Both the position numbers and the translations under genes were made by a program. From Agapetus fuscipes (lineage: Eukaryota > Arthropoda > Insecta > Trichoptera > Glossosomatidae): a stretch of DNA of 64,000 bases. The notes below the pieces were generated by a model. It ran no database searches, was not told where the DNA came from, and worked only from the letters and a program-made list of their open reading frames with translations. Every line of letters begins with the position of its first letter. Position 1 is the stretch's first letter. Of the stretch, positions 38,174 through 48,352 are shown in pieces. Where the stretch lies: positions 5,456,001 to 5,520,000 of the forward strand of contig OX637345.1 in the NCBI GenBank assembly GCA_951799405.1. Direction: 5' to 3'.

Positions 38174-38213
38174 TCTCGACCTTTCTTTGGTTTCTTATCC
38201 AACATCATCAGAA
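38174..38213 (-). ncRNA. Hammerhead-like motif
   Basis: Minus strand: CTGATGA (38205-38211), TGTTGG ... CCAA, then GAAAGGTCGAG. The catalytic box is intact, the stem is short and the loop AT-rich. Confidence 0.5.
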
Positions 38214-38234
38214 GACACATTCGGCGGAGGGAAA

Positions 38235-38478
38235 ATATATAATCTTTAATCTAAGCTGCAAAGATATATTAACATTTAAGGCTCAAACTAAATGCACGCC
38301 CGAAGGTAGTCACATGTAGTTTCACACCTACACATTCTGCTTGTGTGCATACAAATAAACAAAACCTCACATAAACGCTGCAACTCCTGCCACCTTTCCC
38401 TGAAACCAGGATGGCATCGGCAAAAGGGAACCAATTTTTACAGTATGGAGGTTCAGCCTCATACTAATTTATCAATCA
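38235..38478 (-). mobile_element. GATTA element
   Basis: AATCTTTAATCTAAGCTGCA, AAGATATATTAACATTTAAG, CTGCCACCTTTCCCTGAAAC and GGAGGTTCAGCCTCATACTA. Closest to the minus copy at 27405. Confidence 0.82.
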
Positions 38479-38554
38479 AAGCATTTTACGAATAAGAGTA
38501 TGGAATTTAAGAAGTATGTATTCAATGTATGTATACGGAAAGATTTAACCAGAC

Positions 38555-38625
38555 CGCGGCTACATAGCCCGGATAAAGTGATTGTGTCAACAAGAACCGG
38601 CCGTGAAAGCTTCAATGTACAATTA
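38555..38625. repeat. Flank of a ribozyme-type unit
   Basis: ACCAGACCGCGGCTACATAG, GATTGTGTCAACAAGAACCG and GCCGTGAAAGC match 10735-10800 inverted. No core is retained. Confidence 0.55.
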
Positions 38626-39010
38626 TGTATACAATGTCATACTTATAGGTTGTAAGCCATACATTTTAAAACTTTCAAAAGTGTGGCTATAAATTTGGAC
38701 GTTAAATCTTCATGTTTATTCAATGCTACTATAAAATAGATAATGCCTTTTGCAAGGTGGTAAGCACTAGGAGAGAGCATTACCGTCCTATCATTTCTGG
38801 TTAAGCGAAGCGTGCGGGAATTCTGCATTCCGTGCATATTTTTATCGCAATCCAATGAGATTTTCAAACTGCACAAGTGAACACTTTTATAAACGCATCA
38901 CAGCTAGAACAATTTGAACAGATTATATAGAATGTAAAAGTTGTTTATGTCTTTGTGTTCCATGTTCCGTTAATGTCATTTTAAGAGATTATAAAACTGT
39001 ATAATCCCTG

Positions 39011-39238
39011 CAGTGGCGAAGGGTGCCATACAACTCGATTCCCATCGGTTTCCCTTTTAAAATGAGGCAAAAATGATAATAAAGTAGACTGCATGGTTTC
39101 AATTGGGGAAAAATACGTATTGTTTCTTTGGTTTTAAATGGATTTTTTTACTTTGTGCCTATATTTTGTAACTACTTTGTTGCGTCATTTTAAAAGGGAA
39201 GCCAATGGGAATCGAGTTGTATGGCACCCTTCGCCACT
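39011..39238. mobile_element. hAT-like MITE, 57-bp inverted ends
   Basis: CAGTGGCGAAGGGTGCCATA...CCTTTTAAAATGA and its inverse ending CACCCTTCGCCACT agree over about 57 bp. TATAAT sits just outside both ends (39001 and 39242), possibly part of a target duplication. CAGTGGCG is a typical hAT terminus. 228 bp, non-coding. Confidence 0.78.
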
Positions 39239-39354
39239 CACTATAATGTAACGCTTTTATGAACGCATCATGCATCAATAGAAAGTATTTTTCCACAGAA
39301 TGCAATTGTTTCTTTAGTGAATACTTTTATAAACGCATCATGTGGTAGTAGAGT

Positions 39355-39935
39355 GCCGCTGGTCTGGTCGAGCGGGTAAAGCGTCGGCACTCGAATTTCC
39401 GTTATTGAAACAATAGTATGTTCAAACCCCGCCTGCGCCGTGCTCTATCGCCTATCGACAATAACTTTGACATTGGCTCGACAGATGTCATTGGGTAGTT
39501 ATTAATTTATAATTCAATAATGAATTATTAATTGACCGGTCGATAGTTCGGTTGGTAGAGTGCTTGCATTCCATGCCGTGAGCTCGGGCTTGAATCCCAC
39601 CGAGGGTGTCAGAAATGATTTCCCGTTTCGGTGTTTATTTCAAACCCAAAATAAATACCAACAAGATGTTCTCATCTTTCACAAGAAATGAGTACCAGCC
39701 TCCTCAGGAGCTGGGACACCCCACTTCAACTGAAGTGGTTGACGTGAGGCCGGCCCCTTACCCCTTAAAATAAATGGGTCCCAAATCACCACATCCATAA
39801 CCCTTCGGGGATAACGCGGCAAGTAGTTACACAATATGTGTAGCTTAGTTATATTGTGAAATGATAATGTCAATACCTGTTTCTAGCCAGGCTAAATGGG
39901 TTGGTGAGTTGCATTCCTCTTCACAAATATATTGT
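39355..39935 (+). mobile_element. SINE-3, complete, split by SINE-2
   Basis: Head GGTCTGGTCGAGCGGGTAAA, GCGTCGGCACTCGAATTTCC and GTTCAAACCCCGCCTGCGCC fit a class-II tRNA. The CTCGAAT loop hints at Ser(CGA). The body has GACATTGGCTCGACAGATGT and TAATTTATAATTCAATAA. After the nested SINE-2 it resumes GATAATGTCAATACCTGTTT, CTAGCCAGGC and GTTGCATTCCTCTTCACAAA. Confidence 0.82.
39536..39855 (+). mobile_element. SINE-2 nested in SINE-3
   Basis: CCGGTCGATAGTTCGGTTGG, GAGCTCGGGCTTGAATCCCA, TTCAACTGAAGTGGTTGACG, GGGGATAACGCGGCAAGTAG and TGTAGCTTAGTTATATTG. The final TTGCG is altered. Confidence 0.88.
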
Positions 39936-40164
39936 ATAAAATATGCTTTTATACAATGCGATTGTTTTTTATGTCCGTTTATGTCATTTATGAGATTATA
40001 AAATTACAATAGTGAGCAAATTTAAAAGCGCATCATAGCCTGTAGAGCGTATTTAGGTTCTACAGAATACATATGTTTTTTTCTGTCTATGTTTCGTTAA
40101 TTTCTCTTTATGCGATTATGATATGTACGCGAGCACTGTTATAAACAAATAATAGTCGAAAACA

Positions 40165-40930
40165 TTTGTGTCCTTAAAAAAAATAATAATAAAAAGTGAA
40201 AACAAAACAGATTTTTTAATAACTTAATAAAAGTAATGTTATAACACTGTTATAAACACAAACAAGTACGCCAGTAAAATGTTTTAAAAATTGTGTAAAT
40301 GCACTTGTATTAATATTGTATGCAGAAGTCAGTCTATATACGACAGTCTACTTCTGAACAAGAAAGACGTTGTAAGTGAACACCAACCAACTGTGAAATA
40401 AATGTAAAATTACTAGACCATAAATGTGAATTGTTAAAAATAAATATAAATTATTAAGTAAATCTAACTGTAACATAAATATCCTGTATTCTTGACCAGT
40501 TTTTTTTAATTTGAAGACTATTTGAACCCTAAAAACATAAAAATATTTTTGTACTGTGAATATCACATTATAGGATTATCAAACTTAAACACACACTAAA
40601 GTGAGTTGGGTACGAACATATATTTTTAAAGAGGAACGATTTTATGTTTTGGCGCAAAAGGTATAAATCAATGCTTGCGTTTATGAGTGTGTCAAATGAC
40701 AGTTATGAGTTTTTAAAACAGAATAAACGAGCGTTTTATAAACACACCATACCGCACATACTACATAATATAAAGACTTTTGTGAGTGTAATAATTGAAA
40801 AATTATAACGTTTTTCGGATATTATACGAACCGTTATAGGGGAACCTAGATTATTTGTCTAATATCCGGAAACAGTAATTAATTTGAATTTTTAGGGTTA
40901 ATTATATTTTTTAATCAGTCAAACGAATGC
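40165..40930. other. Unassigned AT-rich sequence
   Basis: The frame 40348-40566 (minus) is low complexity. Nothing recognised. Confidence 0.3.
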
Positions 40931-40944
40931 AAATCGCTTACTTA

Positions 40945-41158
40945 AAGCTAGGTATGAGGCTGAATACTTTTGCTGTACAAAAATGGTAAATTTGCAAATG
41001 TCACCTCTGTTTGAGGGCAGGTGGAAAAAAGTGCACTTACAGTATTTGTAAACGCGAACTTTCACGTGTCGGTTTGTGTGAAGCACTGTGAAGTGAACCA
41101 TTTTCTAAGGCATGAGTGGTCAGCCGCATACCAACCTATAAGTTAAGGAACATAGGCA
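40945..41158. mobile_element. Head-to-head GATTA pieces
   Basis: Plus piece 40945-41085 (GGTATGAGGCTGAATACTTT, GCGAACTTTCACGTGTCGG), then a minus head 41090-41156 (GTGAACCATTTTCTAAGGCA, CCAACCTATAAGTTAAGGAA). The order is that of a 5' inversion. Confidence 0.75.
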
Positions 41159-41164
41159 GTACAA

Positions 41165-41685
41165 AATATATGTTACAATTAACAAAAATCCATATAAAAT
41201 CCCAAACAAATACGAAAAAAACACTCATTTAAAAACCCTTTTACTCGATTACATATTCTACCAGCCTGTATAAGATTTACTTGAAATTTTCAGTCCAACA
41301 ACCAATTTTCAGTAAGCAACTACGAATGAGCATGCAAGTAGTTTATTATTTTCGACACCTAGACACATTAATACGCATTAGCTTCCCCTGACCTCAGCTG
41401 TCGTGTACCCGCCAGTTTTCTAGGACCTCCTCCGCCCCTTGAGCCCTTGTTCGTATGCACAAATTCTCCTTGGACCCGTGTAAGCAGTAATTTACTGCTG
41501 AATTATGCGTCTACGTGAAATATTTAAAGAGACCCCCCCGCTCTCTCGGAGGGTCATTAATAATTTCAAAAGAAACCAACCCTAACCGTCTGGGAAATAG
41601 TGTGTTTGATAATTTTATATGAAAATCTGAGCTTTTTGTATGAATTATTACGGCAAATGAGGGCTTAATTTTGAATTTAAGTGAT
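41165..41685. other. Unassigned sequence
   Basis: No gene or repeat recognised. Confidence 0.3.
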
Positions 41686-41687
41686 AC

Positions 41688-42000
41688 CTCAAAATACGAG
41701 TGCCCTAACGTACGAGTTATTTGAGATACGAGCTGTCACTTGAGTGAAGTTTTGTTTTGAGATACGAGGAAAAGCGTTCACTGAAAAATGTATTGAAATT
41801 AAAAAAGCGTTTCTAGGAAGCGTTTCAGTTTTCCCACTCTTTTGGTGAAATCTTTTGGTAACGTTTGATTGCGAGTGCTTATACAGTGGTATTTTGAGAT
41901 ACGAGTGCCCTGACATACGAGTTATTTGATATACGAACTGTCGAGCGAGTGAAGCAAAATTTGAGATACGAGGAAAAGAAAAGTTCCTGGAAAAAAAACA
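41688..42000. mobile_element. Tigger-like terminal sequences, duplicated
   Basis: TACGAGTGCCCTAACGTACG, AGTTATTTGAGATACGAGCT and GAAGTTTTGTTTTGAGATAC at 41695-41768 recur directly at 41897-41975, after TTATACAGTGGTATTTTGAG. CAGTGGTA...GATACGAG is a Tigger/pogo-type end. Between the copies lies a stretch (AAAATGTATTGAAATT...) shared with 47103-47255. Confidence 0.65.
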
Positions 42001-42019
42001 AGTCATGCTTCACAGCTGT

Positions 42020-42112
42020 TTAAGGCGTGTTATAAAGCTAAATCTGCCGTTTTAATTACACTTATGGTCTTAGCAAAATAGTTACAGTAATGAAAAAAAT
42101 CAAGCATGTATA
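42020..42112. mobile_element. Arm of the foldback family
   Basis: TAAATCTGCCGTTTTAATTA, CACTTATGGTCTTAGCAAAA and TGAAAAAAATCAAGCATGT match the arms at 8394 and 9305. A single arm, cut by a SINE-1 at 42115. Confidence 0.7.
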
Positions 42113-42117
42113 TTACC

Positions 42118-42445
42118 GCTAGTGACCGCTAGGTACACTGCGTGTTGTTGGCATTTCTTGGACCGGTCCGTAGTCCAGTGGCAACACTTCGGACTCGTAA
42201 TTGGTTGTGGATTCGAATCCCAGCGGAGCACTAAAATATACCATTTAAATTTCCAAATGTGCTCTTCACTGTGTTGAAAAATACATAAACAAACCGGACC
42301 AAAGACCGGTCACTGAAAAGTCCATCCAACCTTACAACAACTAGGTCTTGCTTGAGAATTGGCACTTTCTATAGCGACGACCAAGCTCGCAGAGGGCTCT
42401 TGAGGTGTGATACACACAAAACAGCGCTCATCAAATAAATTATCT
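42118..42445 (+). mobile_element. SINE-1 with the 3' end of the 5S module
   Basis: Starts inside the 5S part (AGTGACCGCTAGGTACACTG, CGTGTTGTTGGC). It then runs through the tRNA module (GGTCCGTAGTCCAGTGGCAA ... GATTCGAATCCCAGCGGAGC, with an anticodon-arm deletion) and the LINE-C-like end AGGTGTGATACACACAAAAC. 5' truncation inside 5S fits reverse transcription from the 3' end. Confidence 0.88.
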
Positions 42446-42486
42446 TATATTATATTATTAATTTTATTAAATCATCCTAATATCTG

Positions 42487-42853
42487 TACCTTTGAGCATA
42501 AACAACGGAAGTCCACTTTTTTGCGTTTTTGAGTTAATGATGCAGAAATTATTATAATTAGCTGTTCTATAAGTGAAAAAATATTGGAGTCCTCGAACTC
42601 ATAGTTACTGAGATATCAAGTGTAATAAATATGGGATGCACATAAAAGTGCGAGCATAAGCCACGGAAGTTCCACATACGTTGTTCACATTAAATAAATA
42701 TCGATAAAAGAAGATAAACAGTTTTTACAGATCAAAAATATCGCGTCGAGTTTAGAAGCTATGATGGTTTTATAAATGTGCACATTTTCACTAAAACTCG
42801 TCTCCTGCACATTTTACTAAATGTGACTACCGTTGTTTATGCTCTTTAAGGTA
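42487..42853. mobile_element. MITE, TACCTT..GAGCATAAACAACGG termini
   Basis: Left TACCTTTGAGCATAAACAAC, right (reverse) TACCTTAAAGAGCATAAACA: about 28-bp inverted ends with a 3-bp indel. An internal GAGCATAAGCCACGGAAGTT at 42652 looks like another end copy. 367 bp, no coding. Confidence 0.75.
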
Positions 42854-42859
42854 GGTACA

Positions 42860-43290
42860 GCTATTATATTACTACTTTTGACAATTTACTGAAACATGGG
42901 TAACACTGTCAAAAGTAAAAATAATAGGTGAAATTATAAAATTGCATGCATTCGCACCGCATAAATTTTGTCACACCGCCGGTATGAATGCACAACTCCC
43001 TGCATAATATCTCATAAGTGCATTACAAATTCAGGCTGCAGCTCCCTATTGCCAAAGAGAGGCATCTGCGACACGCGCGCACTCTAAAATATGCACCCTG
43101 ACTGTTTATTTGCAGACGGAAAATATTGCAAAAATAGTTTTGCCTTCGTCGAATAAATTACCTCTTGGTAGGTTACTAGTTGTAAATAAATCAACTTTCC
43201 AAAAACAGTATCGAGAGTTGCAGGTTTATGTTTGCTTGAGTTTTTTTTTTTTGATGTATTGTTGTGTATGAACGAATCCAGACACGCTGT
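42860..43290. other. Unassigned sequence
   Basis: The frame 43084-43311 (minus) has no domain. Nothing recognised. Confidence 0.3.
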
Positions 43291-43299
43291 AGTGAACCT

Positions 43300-43530
43300 T
43301 CGACCCTTCACCAGGATATTTTGCCTGGCTAGAAACGAGTATTAACGTTATCAATAAAGAATTCATTATTTAATATTTGTATTGAATTACTAATTTATTA
43401 CTACCCAATGACATCTGTCGAACCAGAGTGGAAGTTGTTCTTGGTAGGATATGATTCAGGCGGGGTTCAAACCAGTGTATGTGTCAATAACGCAAGTTCG
43501 AGCGCCGACGCTTTATACCCATGACTATCC
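43300..43530 (-). mobile_element. SINE-3
   Basis: TGCCTGGCTAGAAACGAGTA, ACCCAATGACATCTGTCGAA, GATTCAGGCGGGGTTCAAAC and AATAACGCAAGTTCGAGCGC, head CCGACGCTTTA...CAGTGACTCAGC. Confidence 0.78.
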
Positions 43531-43534
43531 CAGT

Positions 43535-43800
43535 GACTCAGCTTATCTAATCTAATCTAAGATATGCTTAATTGGAGATTCACATTACATGCATTCTCAC
43601 AACCAGACACGTACAAGTTCGCGCTTGCACATGTGAACATACAACATAAAAACCAAATCTCAAATGGGCATACACCCTGCAACTCTTGCCGTCCTTCCCT
43701 GTAACAGGGGTGACATTGTCAAAGTGAACCATTTGTACAGCATGGGTGGTCAGCCGCATACCAACCTATAAGTCAAGGAACATACATGACAAATTAAATT
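43535..43800 (-). mobile_element. GATTA element
   Basis: (TAATC)n, AAGATATGCTTAATTGGAG (TTGCA lost), CACGTACAAGTTCGCGCTTG and CCAACCTATAAGTCAAGGAA. CATACATGACAAATTAAATT beyond the head matches the LINE-A UTR, so it is a slightly longer 5'-truncated copy. Confidence 0.85.
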
Positions 43801-43814
43801 TTTAAAATCAGTAA

Positions 43815-44025
43815 ATATTAATATCATCAAACTGGCGATGATAATTTTAATGAATTATTAATTAAAAACTACTGAATGCAATGACATATGTTGAAACAGA
43901 GTCGAAATTATCTTCAATTGGATATGACGCAGGCGGGGCTCGAACCAGCGTTAGTGTCAATAACGCAAATTTGTGTCGCAATAGCCCCTTGACCATTCCA
44001 GCGACTCTGCTTACGACGTTGTGTA
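43815..44025 (-). mobile_element. SINE-3
   Basis: TTTTAATGAATTATTAATTA, GCAATGACATATGTTGAAAC, TATGACGCAGGCGGGGCTCG and AACCAGCGTTAGTGTCAATA. Confidence 0.72.
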
Positions 44026-44029
44026 CAAG

Positions 44030-44405
44030 GGTTGTTGGGCCTGTTGTCTCTAACTCTTCGCAACCCTTTCGCAGTGTTTAATTCATCTGGATTTTAAGCG
44101 GCAGAATAGAATAAATGACGGTTTTATCCGCCATTAATGCTGTCTACCCTTGACTTAAACACTAGCAATAAAACACTGAGCTGTAAAGCGAATTCATGTT
44201 TTAGCCGACGCCTTTATCGTTAGCATTATTTTTATGCCATGTTTACAGTAATGGCAGAATATAAAATAGCCCCTCTAAATTCATTGAAGACATCGATAAT
44301 GGTGTAGCCGTTACAATTTTGAGTTCTTTAGTTTCAATTAAATGATACTGTTGCAATTTACTTTGGATTCACTTTAATAAAACATCGCGTGATTTTAATT
44401 TTAAT
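44030..44405. other. Unassigned sequence
   Basis: Nothing recognised. Confidence 0.3.
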
Positions 44406-44407
44406 AC

Positions 44408-44650
44408 ATTTGTGAAGAGGAATGCAATCCACCAACCTATTCTACCTGGCCAGAAAAAGGTATTAATATCATAAATTAAGAATTTATTATTGTTCATTTT
44501 AATAGATTATTAATTCATAATTACTCAATAACATCTGTTAAACCAGGGTCAAAGTTATGGTCAAATAACCCAGGCGGGGATCGAACCAACGTTGTTCTAT
44601 TCCAAACACGCTAGAATGATCAGCCCACTTGGTCCCCTCGGCCGTAACAC
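44408..44650 (-). mobile_element. SINE-3, near full length
   Basis: TTTGTGAAGAGGAATGCAAT, CCACCAACC, AAAAAGGTATTAATATCATA, AACCAGGGTCAAAGTTATGG, CCAGGCGGGGATCGAACCAA and a head remnant at about 44620. Confidence 0.75.
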
Positions 44651-44834
44651 TGATTTATTACACAATTTATGTTGGAATTTACTTACATGTAGTTCATAGT
44701 TTAAGTCTTTATACTTCTTGCTTAACAGATAGGGAAATGATTGGGTAATGACTCTACAAAGCACCACAGTCCGTATTTATATATGATTAAAACTTATTCT
44801 CGCATACACCACACCATGCCAGAGGCTTCTCGAA

Positions 44835-44990
44835 CGGACGTTTCGAGTAAATACGAGTAGGTACAATCATAAAATACAAACGTCTATACACACATATACA
44901 GGTAAGTAAAACTCATCCTTTAATCTCATCCTTATCCTAATTCATATCCTGATGATATGTATAAGAAGCCTACGAAACGTCGAGAACACT
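44835..44990. repeat. Unit with a hammerhead-like core
   Basis: Plus strand: CTGATGA (44949-44955), TATGTATAAGAAGCCTAC, then GAAACGTCGAG. Upstream GGACGTTTCGAGTAAATACG (44838) is a partial inverse, suggesting one arm. The box and GAAAC are intact; stem II is weak. Confidence 0.5.
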
Positions 44991-45061
44991 GAAATTTTCT
45001 AACTTACGGTTTGTATTAATATCCAGCTATTTATTTTTATTTAACTTATTTTAAAATTAAT

Positions 45062-46068
45062 GGAATGAATGTTGATGTCGTAAATGAGTTTGTATACCTG
45101 GGAAGTATGTTTGAAAAAGATGGAAGAATGACCGGTGAATTTGAAAGAAGAGTAATGAAGGGCAGGTGTGTACTGGGTGCCACAGCTTGTATCGCCAAAA
45201 ATCAAAACATATCTAAAAATGCTCGATTGGCGGTACGCAGTGGCATACTTTTACCCACCTTGATGTATGGAAGCGAGGCCTGGACGGTGAATGAAAGTGA
45301 AATTAGTAAAGTCCATACTGTTGAAATGGACTTTCTAAGAAGTATGATTGGGAAAAAACGGAGTGACAGGGTGAGGAATGATTTTGTAAGAGAAGAATGT
45401 GGTGCAAGAGAAAGTGTGAAAGTGAAGATTAAAAGAAGTTTGTTAAGATGGTTTGGGCATATGGAGAGAATGAATGAGGAAAGACTGACGAAGAAAGTAT
45501 ATGTTGGTAGAATAGATGGATGTCGTGGTAGAGGAAGACCGAGAAAGGTATGGATGGACCAAATATCCGAAATTGCGAATGAATGGAATATCCAGTCATA
45601 ATAAAAGAAGAGCTTGTATGAAGAAGGTTATGACTCTGGAGGAAATGAAAGAAGTATGTAAGGATAGAAAGAAATGGCGGTTGATCTGTGATGTTGGCGG
45701 CTGGGGTTTGTTAAAGTAAAATTGGTTTTGTGATTTAGTTTTTTATGTCAATGTATATATTGTGATTTTATTGTTTTTAAAAATGTATTTTGTCATGTAT
45801 GTTCCTTGACTTATAGGTTGTTATGCGGCTGACCAACCATACTGTAAAAAAATTGGTTCACTTTGCCAATGTCACCTCTGTTTCAGGGAAGGACGGCAAG
45901 AGTTGCAAGGCTTATGTTCATTTGAGATTGGGTTTTTATATTGTAGGTCCACATGCGGCATGTGTTAGCGCGAAATTATACATATCTGCTTGTGGGAATG
46001 CATTTAATATAAATCTTAAATGATATATATCTTTGCAGCTTAGATTAGATTAGATTAGATAACTTGTT
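45062..46068 (+). pseudogene. LINE-A 3' portion with complete GATTA 3' UTR
   Basis: Frame 45065-45601 begins at DVVNEFVYLGSMFEKDGRMT, downstream of YADD. It continues ARLAVRSGILLPTLMYGSEA, RWFGHMERMNEERLTKKVY and CRGRGRPRKVWMDQISEIAN. A frameshift near 45595 moves the end into 45516-45719 (RRACMKKVMTLEEMKEVCKD, RKKWRLICDVGGWG). The UTR (TTTGTCATGTATGTTCCTTG) leads into a full GATTA unit from 45800, ending CTTAGATTAGATTAGATTAG. This copy ties the abundant GATTA unit to a LINE. Endonuclease and polymerase domains are lost. Confidence 0.88.
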
Positions 46069-46069
46069 T

Positions 46070-46440
46070 TACAAATATAAATAAAAAAAACCTTTTACCG
46101 CAAATAGTTCCGCTAAAAAATCATCTTTAAAGTCTTGATTTTATCATTTAGAAAAGCATTTCATTATTTTTTACATCAGCGGGTCATATTATAAAAAAAC
46201 CTAATGTCTTATAGATTGTTAAGGGTCACTTGCCTTTTTGATTCTATAACCGAACGAAATAATATTTAACTTTAACTCAGTTCCTATTGAATAATATTTA
46301 TTTCCCTTCTTGCAACAGTTATTCTACTTCCAGCCAGTCGGACAGACAGCCGTCTTCATGGTCCTTCAGCTCCGGCTCCCTCAAGGATTAAAGAAACTTC
46401 CAGGATAACTTGGATGAGTTGGCGATTGCTAGCACCATCC
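46070..46440. other. Unassigned sequence
   Basis: Nothing recognised. Confidence 0.3.
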
Positions 46441-46446
46441 CAACTA

Positions 46447-47100
46447 CAGTGAAACCTTAAGATACGAATTAAATTCGTTCCGTAGCCTTGCTTGTACGCC
46501 AATTTGCTCGTAGCTCAAAGCAATTTTTCCCATAGAAATTAATTGAAATGGCATTAATACGTTCCAGCCCCAAAAATACTACCCCCAATTGTTTTCGTTA
46601 CGTGTTTTTGAAAAAAAAATATGTATGTATATGATGTATTTATATATAAATGTATTTATATATTGTAAAACAAATTTTCTATAAAAACATAATCAAAGAT
46701 AATGTAGATAAAGCACAATTTTAATGCACACTGTACAATGTACATACATATTTGTATTTTTGTCACTTAAATGCAACTTATACACACAACTTAAATGCTA
46801 CTATATGCTTAATTTTAGTCACTGCTTTTCTCTTCACTGGTCTTTGCCTTTTTTGCCAAATTCAAAAAAAGGTCCAAGGAGGTTTCTTCCTTCCCTTTAG
46901 AATGCTGCGGACTTGAGTGACGCAAGTGTCATTAAATAGCTCCGATGTACATATGACCAATTGCAATATTTTTCGGGGTGTTTTATTTTTCACGAACTTT
47001 TCTTATTCTCGTAACTAAAACAAAACTTCGCTCCCTTGACAGCTCGTTTCTCTAATAACTCGTATATTAGGGCATGCTTATTTTGAGGTAGGTACTACTG
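46447..47100. mobile_element. Tigger-like non-autonomous element
   Basis: Left end CAGTGAAACCTTAAGATACG, right end (reverse) CAGTAGTACCTACCTCAAAA, each bordered by TA (46445-46446 and 47101-47102), the target duplication of Tc1/mariner/pogo elements. Subterminal ATTCGTTCCG and CAATTTTTCCCATAGAAAT match Tigger-type ends. 654 bp without transposase. Confidence 0.8.
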
Positions 47101-47102
47101 TA

Positions 47103-47255
47103 TAAGCATTCGCATTCAAGCCCAACCAAAAGATTTCACCAAAAATACATGAAAACAGAAACGCTTCCTAGAGACGCTTTTTTCGTTTCGATACATTTTT
47201 TGGTGAACGCTGTGGTTGAGTTTAAACGTGAAGATGTATACTTGGGTACTGGACA
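47103..47255. mobile_element. Small MITE relative
   Basis: ACCAAAAGATTTCACCAAAA, GAAACGCTTCCTAGAGACGC, GATACATTTTTTGGTGAACG and GAGTTTAAACGTGAAG...TACTTGGG. It shares its interior with 41770-41890 and its right end with 26432-26592. Confidence 0.55.
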
Positions 47256-47259
47256 GCGT

Positions 47260-47505
47260 AGTGGAAACTTTCTTGATGAAATCTCCTGTCATTGAGACCG
47301 AGTTACATTGGAACGAAAAGTTTACGTCTAATCAGTTGTAATAGTTAAATTTAGTTAAAGTTATAAATATACTTATGATTTTACTTGGGGTTCTCTTAAT
47401 TTAACTGCGGCTTAAATTTATTTTATGTATGGTATAGGTATGTGTGTATTTGCTTCTTACATAATCTGCCTTAGTTCTTGTTTGCCGTATAGACCATTAA
47501 GCTAA
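47260..47505. other. Unassigned sequence
   Basis: Nothing recognised. Confidence 0.3.
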
Positions 47506-47509
47506 TTTT

Positions 47510-47700
47510 ACATTAGCAATGTTTGCATGTGTACTGGACCAATATGTCTTATGCAAACAGGAAATTAATTTAAAAAATATTTCAAACAACTCTCACATTA
47601 TCGGGTTGTACGTTTTTTCTTAAAACTCCGATTGTGTAGAATTTGATTCTTAAGACAACTGCATTAAAAAGTCATATTTGACAAAATTGGTTTATACAAG
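47510..47700 (+). repeat. Repeat D
   Basis: GCAATGTTTGCATGTGTACT, ACCAATATGTCTTATG, CTCCGATTGTGTAGAATTTG and ATTCTTAAGACAACTGCATT. Confidence 0.62.
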
Positions 47701-47704
47701 AACT

Positions 47705-48000
47705 GGGGGAGCGTACTATGAGTTTGTGCGAACATGTACCTAAGCAAACAAGTGTTTCAAAAAATTCCATTATAGAAGTATGTGGAATAATATAGAACAT
47801 GCAAGAATCATCTTTTTCGTATCTATATAAACGAGACACAATGGTGCGGAGGGCAGGACGCTTGAATCATTGTGACGTGAAGTGGATAAGCCAAGAGCTA
47901 GAAAAATATCAGTACATTGTAAATCGACATTGAGTAAAATAAATCTTGAAAAATAATTTAATCGCAGTTTGATAAAAAAGAGCATAAATAAAAATCATAA
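47705..48000. other. Unassigned sequence
   Basis: Nothing recognised. Confidence 0.3.
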
Positions 48001-48016
48001 TCATAACATAATCAGT

Positions 48017-48352
48017 CCGATCGATAGCTCAGGTGGTAGAGTGCTTGCATTCCAGGCCGAAAGCTCGGGTTCGAATCCCACCGAGGGTGTCAGAAATGAT
48101 TTTTCGTTTCGGTGTTTATTTCCAACCCCAAAATAAAATACCGGCAAAGTTTACTCAGCCTTCACAAGAAATGAGTACCAGCACTCCCGAGAGCTGGGAA
48201 ACCTCCACTTCAACTGAAGTGGTTGGCGTAAGGCCGGCCCCCTTACCTGTAAAAATAAATAGGTTCAACTCGCCACATGCGACCCCTTCGAGGATAACGC
48301 GGCAAGAATTTACACTGTATGTGTAGCTTAGTTGCGTTTTTTGCGTTGCGTA
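48017..48352 (+). mobile_element. SINE-2, complete
   Basis: CCGATCGATAGCTCAGGTGG, GGTTCGAATCCCACCGAGGG, GAGTACCAGCACTCCCGAGA and TTCGAGGATAACGCGGCAAG. Ends AGTTGCGTTTTTTGCGTTGC, which shows the T-run and the TTGCG repeat together. Confidence 0.92.

Larger units (their letters stand above)
38870..40160. repeat. Decayed tandem array with later insertions
   Basis: AGTGAACACTTTTATAAACG and CATCA(C/T) recur at 38877, 39245, 39308, 40015 and 40130 (diverged). Between them are ACAGAATGCAATTGTTT..., GTTCCGTTAATGTCATTTTA and GAGATTATAAAACT. A hAT-like MITE (39005-39246) and a SINE-3 holding a SINE-2 (39355-39935) split the array. Confidence 0.6.
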
